From Streptomyces parvus (GTDB lineage: Bacteria; Actinomycetota; Actinomycetes; Streptomycetales; Streptomycetaceae), in the NCBI RefSeq assembly GCF_014648875.1, contig NZ_BMRY01000009.1, forward strand, positions 186,001 to 250,000: a stretch of 64,000 nucleotides of DNA, written 5' to 3'. Below the pieces are notes generated by a model. The model saw nothing but the letters and a program-made list of their open reading frames with translations, was not told where the DNA came from and did no database searches. The translations under genes and the position numbers were made by a program. Below are positions 60,200-64,000 of this stretch, piece by piece. Positions within the stretch are counted from its first letter, which is position 1; each line of letters opens with the position of its first letter.

Positions 60200-60394
60200 T
60201 CAGGGGTGCAGGCTGCTGACCAGGTCGGCGGTGGCCCCGACGCCGTCGTGGATCGTCGGGGCCATGCTCGTACCCGCGAGGAAGAAGCCCAGCAGGAGGC
60301 AGACCAGAGCGTGCGACACCTTCAGTCCGCCGTTGCGCAGAAAGATCACCGCGAGGATCACCAGGAGCAGCACCAGTGAGATCGAAATGGCCAT
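60200..60394 (-). CDS. Tiny two-helix membrane protein
   Basis: 64 residues with two hydrophobic helices (MAISISLVLLLVILAVIFLR and ALVCLLLGFFLAGTSM) and a short polar tail. GGAGG lies six bases before the ATG, so expression is well supported. It precedes the Cys-rich putative zinc protein on the same strand and may be co-transcribed. Function unknown. Confidence 0.65.
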   Translation of the reverse strand: MAISISLVLLLVILAVIFLRNGGLKVSHALVCLLLGFFLAGTSMAPTIHDGVGATADLVSSLHP

Positions 60395-60511
60395 GACCAA
60401 CCTCCTCCGCCGCGCCTGATTTGCGGCTTTCGGCCGCCAGTGTGGCGTAACGGAGGGGCCGTTCGGCGCACTGGCGTGTCCGCCGAACGGGTACTTCCGG
60501 GAGGTGGCGCG

Positions 60512-61390
60512 TTACGGGGTCGGCATGGTGTTCCGCCGGGCGCGCAGGAACCGTTCGAGCCCTGCCAGGTCGTCGGTGTTGAGGTGGTCGACCCCGGCGG
60601 CGAGCAGTTCGGACCAGACGGCCTCGCGTTCGGGGCCCGCCACGTCCGGGGTGGCCCAGAAGCGGATGCGGCGGCCTTCGCGGTGGGCGGTGGTGACGAG
60701 GGAGCGGAGCCGGTCGCGCTCGGCCCGGGGGAAGGGGCCGGCTCCGAGCCAGCCGAAGCTCTGGGTCCAGTTGGCGCTGACGAGCGGGGCGAAGGAGGCG
60801 GGGGCCGGGGTGCCGAGGTCGTCGAGGCGGCCGTCGTAGAAGGCGAGGCGGGTGCGCTGGGCCTCCATGGGGGCCCGGGCTGCGCGGTCGCCGGAGATGA
60901 CGGCGGTGACGGCCCTGGGGACCACGCGGCCGTGCTGGTAGCGGGTGAACAGGCGGTGGTGGCGGCGCAGTTGCCGGTCCAGTTCCCGGTAGGCGGCGAC
61001 GCCGTCGGCCTTGATGTCGATGAGGAGTTGGAGCGGGGCCCGGTGGTGCGGGTGGACGCTGCCGTGTCCGGCGCGGACGAGGGCGGCGAGCGGGTCGAGG
61101 TAGAGCGAGGCGAGGGTGCGGTTGGGGTCGAGGGTGGCGGGCTCGTGGGCGACGAGGAGTTCGCCGTCGACGAGGAAGATGTCCGCCTCGACGCTGGTGA
61201 ACCCGTGGGCGAGCGCGTCGTGCAGCGGGCGCGGGTGGAGGTAGTCGTTGTGCGCGTGGGCGTGGCGTATCGGGCGCGGGCCGCGGGGGCGGGCGGGTGC
61301 GGCGGCCGCCGTCGCGGTGGGGACGGCGACGCCCGCGGCGGCGGTGGCGAGGGCGACGGTGAGCACGCGACGGCGGGTGACGTGGGCCAT
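60512..61390 (-). CDS. Secreted GDPD/PI-PLC-like phosphodiesterase
   Basis: 292 residues with a Tat-like signal (HVTRRRVLTVALATAAAGVA) and a TIM-barrel GDPD/PI-PLC fold. The motif HAHAHNDYLHPRPLHDAL contains the catalytic His (about residue 45), then SVEADIFLVDGELLVAHEP (Glu/Asp metal ligands and second His, about 66-84) and LLIDIKADG. It probably hydrolyses glycerophosphodiesters outside the cell. A 14-bp palindrome lies about 60 bases upstream and may regulate it. Confidence 0.87.
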   Translation of the reverse strand: MAHVTRRRVLTVALATAAAGVAVPTATAAAAPARPRGPRPIRHAHAHNDYLHPRPLHDALAHGFTSVEADIFLVDGELLVAHEPATLDPNRTLASLYLDPLAALVRAGHGSVHPHHRAPLQLLIDIKADGVAAYRELDRQLRRHHRLFTRYQHGRVVPRAVTAVISGDRAARAPMEAQRTRLAFYDGRLDDLGTPAPASFAPLVSANWTQSFGWLGAGPFPRAERDRLRSLVTTAHREGRRIRFWATPDVAGPEREAVWSELLAAGVDHLNTDDLAGLERFLRARRNTMPTP

Positions 61391-61450
61391 GGGGACTCCC
61401 TGAGCGGCGGACGGGGTCGCGACGAGTATGGGGGCGCGACCAGCCCTTCC

Positions 61451-61464
61451 GTCAGGTACCTGAC
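61451..61464. promoter_or_regulatory. Perfect palindrome GTCAGGTACCTGAC
   Basis: A 14-bp palindrome, 61-74 bases upstream of the GDPD-like gene and 67 bases beyond the blaB stop. Candidate operator; no cognate regulator is adjacent. Confidence 0.4.
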
Positions 61465-61530
61465 AGGTGTTCGGCGATGTTTCACGCCATGGCCATCTCG
61501 GGGGCGGGTGGTCGGCCGGACATCTTCTGG

Positions 61531-62433
61531 CTAGAGCTGTCGCAGATGGTCGCGCAGCCGCCGCGCGGCTTCGGCCATCAGCGCGTCGACGCCCGGCTGC
61601 GCGCCTGCCGGGACCGACGACTCGGTCAGTACGGCGATGGCGAAGGCCTGTCCGTCGGCGTGCTCCACTACGCCGATCTCGTGTCGCAGGTTCAGCAGGG
61701 TGCCCGTCTTGGAGGACCACCGGCTCGCGTCGGAGCTGAAGTCCGGGGTCAGCCGATGGCGCAGCACGTTGTGGGCCAGGAGGTCGCGGAGCCGTTCGAC
61801 CACCTCCGGATGGATCTTCGACGGGGTCCACAGAGCCTGGAGGAGGTCGACGAAGGAGCGGGCGCTGCCGGTGTTGGCACGGGTCGTGTCGAGCTGGGGA
61901 ACCCGGTGGCCCCGGCCGCTGGTGCCCGCGTCGATGGCCAGCGCGTGGGCGAGGTGCACCTGGTCGGCGTCGAAGCGCTCCACGGGGGTGTCGAACAGCT
62001 CCTCCGTGCGGTGCCGGACCGTGATCCCGCGCAGGCCGGCTTCCCGGAGGAGGCCGGCGACCCGGGCGGGCGGAGTGAGGTCGAACAGCGCGTCGGCGGC
62101 GGTGCCGTCGCTCAGACAGGTGCTGAGGTAGAGCAGGTCGTCGATCGCGATCCGGGCGGGGTGCCGGAAGCGGCTGAGTCCGGTCGGGCCGGGCGTGGTG
62201 ACGCGGCCGGGCGCCACATCCAGCAGGGTCGCGCCGTCCAGCTCACCGCGCCGGATGCGTTCGAGCGTGGCGAGCGCGAGCGGGACCTTCACCAGGGAGG
62301 CCGACGGCAGGTCCGTGTCCGGATCGATGCCCAGCTCCTCCCCCGTGCCCAGGTCCCGCACCAGCAGGCACGCGCGCAGGCCGCCCTCGGACAGCCGGGT
62401 ACGCACGTCCCGCACCAGGGCCTCGGTGTTCAT
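61531..62433 (-). CDS. blaB: BlaB-like serine hydrolase regulator of beta-lactamase
   Basis: 300 residues of the penicillin-recognising fold without a signal peptide. SxxK-type motif SASLVK (about 43-48), SDG in TCLSDGTAAD (about 106) and KTG in WSSKTGTLLNLRHE (about 239). The absence of an export signal and the SDG instead of SDN match BlaB of Streptomyces cacaoi, a cytoplasmic regulatory partner of the LysR protein BlaA rather than an active lactamase. The ATG overlaps the blaA-like stop (ATGA). Confidence 0.85.
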   Translation of the reverse strand: MNTEALVRDVRTRLSEGGLRACLLVRDLGTGEELGIDPDTDLPSASLVKVPLALATLERIRRGELDGATLLDVAPGRVTTPGPTGLSRFRHPARIAIDDLLYLSTCLSDGTAADALFDLTPPARVAGLLREAGLRGITVRHRTEELFDTPVERFDADQVHLAHALAIDAGTSGRGHRVPQLDTTRANTGSARSFVDLLQALWTPSKIHPEVVERLRDLLAHNVLRHRLTPDFSSDASRWSSKTGTLLNLRHEIGVVEHADGQAFAIAVLTESSVPAGAQPGVDALMAEAARRLRDHLRQL

Positions 62434-63332
62434 GCCGCCTTCCCTTCCCCGGCGCCGGCCGGCTCGTCCGCGCCCAGGCAGCGGGTGATGGCCTCGCCCA
62501 GCCGCGCTTCCATGGGCAGGGGGTTGCCGTCCGCCACGACCGTGAGGGCGTAGCCCCGGCGCGGTGTCATCTCACCGATGGGGTGCCAGGCGAGCGCGAG
62601 TTCCGCCGCCTGGGCCCGGGAGCACAGCAGCAGGTCGTCGGAGCAGAGGACCTCGGCCGCGGCGGCCGTCAGGTCCGGTGCGGCGAGGACCTGTGCGGGC
62701 CGCAGGCCCACCGCGTCCCGCAGCCGTGTCAGGGGGTCGCGGATGTGCGGTACGTCGTCCTCCGGCTGGATCCAGACGCGGCGGGCCGGCCCCGGCGCAC
62801 CCCGCCCGAGCCGAAGTGTCTCCACGTAGATCCGCCGTACCCCGCCGTCCCGCGCCCCGGCCAGCCCCAGTGGTACGGACCAGGGCGCCCCTTCCGCGGG
62901 TACGGCGAGCAGGGCGGCCCGCACCTGCTGGGCCTGGAGGAGTTCCCTGCGCCGCGCGGGTCCGGCGGTCCGGAGGTCGAGCCGGACGCCGTGGTCCCGC
63001 GCCTCGGCGACCAGGTGTGCCAGGGCGGAGGCGGAGCAGATGGCGGGGACGGCAAGCCGCCAGGGCTTGTGCTTGACGGCTTCGGCCTCCTCCAGCAGCA
63101 CGTCGGCGGCCTGGACGAGCTGCCTCGCGGCGGCCAGCATGTCGCGCCCGAAGGGGGTGAGCACCGCCCGCCGGGAGGTGCGCTCGAACAGCTGCTCGCC
63201 GAAGCGCTGCTCCAGCGCCGCGACCCGGCGGCTCGCCACCGACTGGGACATTCCGGCGACGGCCGCCCCGTCGGTGAAGCCGCCGTACTCGCTGACGCTC
63301 ACGAACGCCCGACATGCTCCGACCAGATCCAC
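62430..63332 (-). CDS. blaA: LysR family activator of beta-lactamase (BlaA-like)
   Basis: 300 residues, usual LysR size. The N-terminal HTH contains GGFTDGAAVAGMSQSVASRR and VAALEQRFGEQLFERTSRRA (about residues 17-56). The C-terminal part is the co-inducer-binding domain. Divergent from the beta-lactamase gene across a 166-bp gap with several dyads, and co-transcribed with the blaB-like gene, exactly as in the S. cacaoi blaL-blaA-blaB arrangement. It likely activates blaL when beta-lactam stress is sensed and also governs its own transcription. Confidence 0.9.
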   Translation of the reverse strand: MDLVGACRAFVSVSEYGGFTDGAAVAGMSQSVASRRVAALEQRFGEQLFERTSRRAVLTPFGRDMLAAARQLVQAADVLLEEAEAVKHKPWRLAVPAICSASALAHLVAEARDHGVRLDLRTAGPARRRELLQAQQVRAALLAVPAEGAPWSVPLGLAGARDGGVRRIYVETLRLGRGAPGPARRVWIQPEDDVPHIRDPLTRLRDAVGLRPAQVLAAPDLTAAAAEVLCSDDLLLCSRAQAAELALAWHPIGEMTPRRGYALTVVADGNPLPMEARLGEAITRCLGADEPAGAGEGKAA

Positions 63333-63343
63333 ACCCCGAGCCT

Positions 63344-63388
63344 ATGCGGTTTCGGCATGGAAACGCCCATGAGGGTATTGGACCGCAT
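63344..63388. promoter_or_regulatory. BlaA operator region between blaA and blaL
   Basis: Three nested dyads: ATGC-N7-GCAT (63344-63358), which also gives the LysR T-N11-A pattern; CATGG-N6-CCATG (63356-63371); and ATGCGGT (63344-63350) with ACCGCAT (63382-63388). They lie 12-56 bases upstream of the blaA start, in the shared promoter region. Confidence 0.6.
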
Positions 63389-63498
63389 GACGGGAGGGGG
63401 ACGAAGGTGGCTGCGGCAGGCAAGATCACGTACCGGGACGGAGCCGTGCGCCTCCGTCCCCGATGCGCTCCGGACCGGAGCGCCAGGAGGTTTCGCCC

Positions 63499-64000
63499 AT
63501 GCATCACCCCCGCGTCAGGACCGCCGTCGCCGGACTGGTCGCCGCGCTGTGCCTCGTACCGCTGGCGGCCTGCGGGCAGAGCGACTCCGCCGAGCCGCCC
63601 TCCTCCGCCAAGCCCGCCGCGAGCGCGCCGGCCTCCGGTGCCGCCGCGAAGCCGTACACCGGCGACTTCAAGAAGCTGGAGCGCGAGTTCGACGCGCGGC
63701 TGGGTGTGTACGCGATCGACACCGGCACCGGACGCGAGGTGACCCACAACGACCGGGACCGGTTCGCCTACAACTCCACCTTCAAGGCGCTCCAGGCCGC
63801 GGTCGTGCTCAGCACCTACTCCCTGGACGGGATGGACAAGCGGGTGACCTACGCCCGCGAGGACCTGGTCGCCAACTCCCCGGTGACCGAGAAGCACGTC
63901 GACACCGGCATGACGCTGAAGGAGCTGTGCGACGCCTCCGTGCGGTACAGCGACAACACCGCGGCCAACCTCCTCTTCGACCACGTCGGCGGCCCGGGGG
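63499..64000 (+). CDS. blaL: Class A beta-lactamase, lipoprotein-type (3' end outside window)
   Basis: The first 167 codons of a secreted class A beta-lactamase. The signal peptide ends in a lipobox-like LAACG (Cys about 26), followed by a Ser/Ala/Pro linker, so the enzyme may be lipid-anchored. Active-site motifs seen: SxxK as NSTFKAL (about 91-97) and SDN as YSDNTAANLLFDHVGGP (about 150-166). The later KTG motif lies beyond the window. AGGAGG stands eight bases before the ATG. It should hydrolyse penicillins and is divergent from its LysR activator gene. Confidence 0.92.
   Translation, partial: MHHPRVRTAVAGLVAALCLVPLAACGQSDSAEPPSSAKPAASAPASGAAAKPYTGDFKKLEREFDARLGVYAIDTGTGREVTHNDRDRFAYNSTFKALQAAVVLSTYSLDGMDKRVTYAREDLVANSPVTEKHVDTGMTLKELCDASVRYSDNTAANLLFDHVGGPG

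Noticed and set aside
1..64000. CRISPR arrays, tRNA or rRNA genes, insertion sequences
   Set aside because: No regularly spaced repeats, cloverleaf sequences, rRNA-like stretches or transposase motifs were seen by eye.

Overview
The window is very GC-rich actinomycete DNA and almost certainly comes from a Streptomyces chromosome. Codon third positions are strongly G/C, GTG starts are common, and many adjacent genes overlap by ATGA or GTGA. The gene families fit as well: DUF5133, DUF6221, DUF6381-like and DUF6480-like small proteins, phenolic-lipid genes of the srs type, a blaL-blaA-blaB unit of the S. cacaoi type, and a c-di-AMP riboswitch in front of a LysM/transglycosylase gene. No rRNA, tRNA, CRISPR array, prophage or intact insertion sequence was seen.

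Left part (1-19.7 kb): a truncated AAA-ATPase regulator; a secreted subtilisin-like protease with a P domain; a membrane metallophosphoesterase; a TetR gene with an AidB-type acyl-CoA dehydrogenase; a two-module MerR regulator divergent from an erythromycin-esterase-family gene across a perfect operator-like inverted repeat; an F420-type oxidoreductase; a Rieske oxygenase; and a compact polyol uptake/catabolism operon (DeoR regulator, lipoprotein, two permeases, zinc dehydrogenase, PfkB kinase) that lacks an ATPase gene.

Middle part (19.7-46 kb): the tiny ribosomal protein bL37; small housekeeping-like genes; the remains of an iron/siderophore locus (mbtH, an internally deleted ABC exporter, two FecCD permeases, a siderophore-interacting flavoprotein, three iron-box-like sites, but no NRPS, ATPase or binding protein); a pair of divergent stress-type genes with matching sigma-B-like promoters; a cold-shock gene; an MFS-VOC pair; an srsABC-like phenolic lipid operon divergent from a UbiA prenyltransferase; a large secreted GH87-like glucanase pseudogene with three lesions; a kinase-like orphan; a cholesterol oxidase; and a LysM/SLT cell-wall hydrolase behind a ydaO-type riboswitch.

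Right part (46-64 kb): ferredoxin-NADP reductase, a GAF/PAS/SpoIIE-type phosphatase, a transmembrane HTH protein, a PHP-domain protein, a FUSC transporter, an HhH-GPD DNA-repair-like protein, several small conserved proteins, a secreted propeller-like gene broken by a frameshift, a Cys-rich putative zinc protein next to a tiny membrane protein, a GDPD-like secreted enzyme, and finally the divergent beta-lactamase unit (LysR BlaA, BlaB-like serine hydrolase, and a class A lipoprotein beta-lactamase cut by the window end). Many genes end in long, near-perfect GC hairpins, and these are listed as terminators. I found no clearly unprecedented multi-gene system. The best leads are the UbiA-linked srs locus, the decayed siderophore locus, and the paired sigma-B-like promoters.
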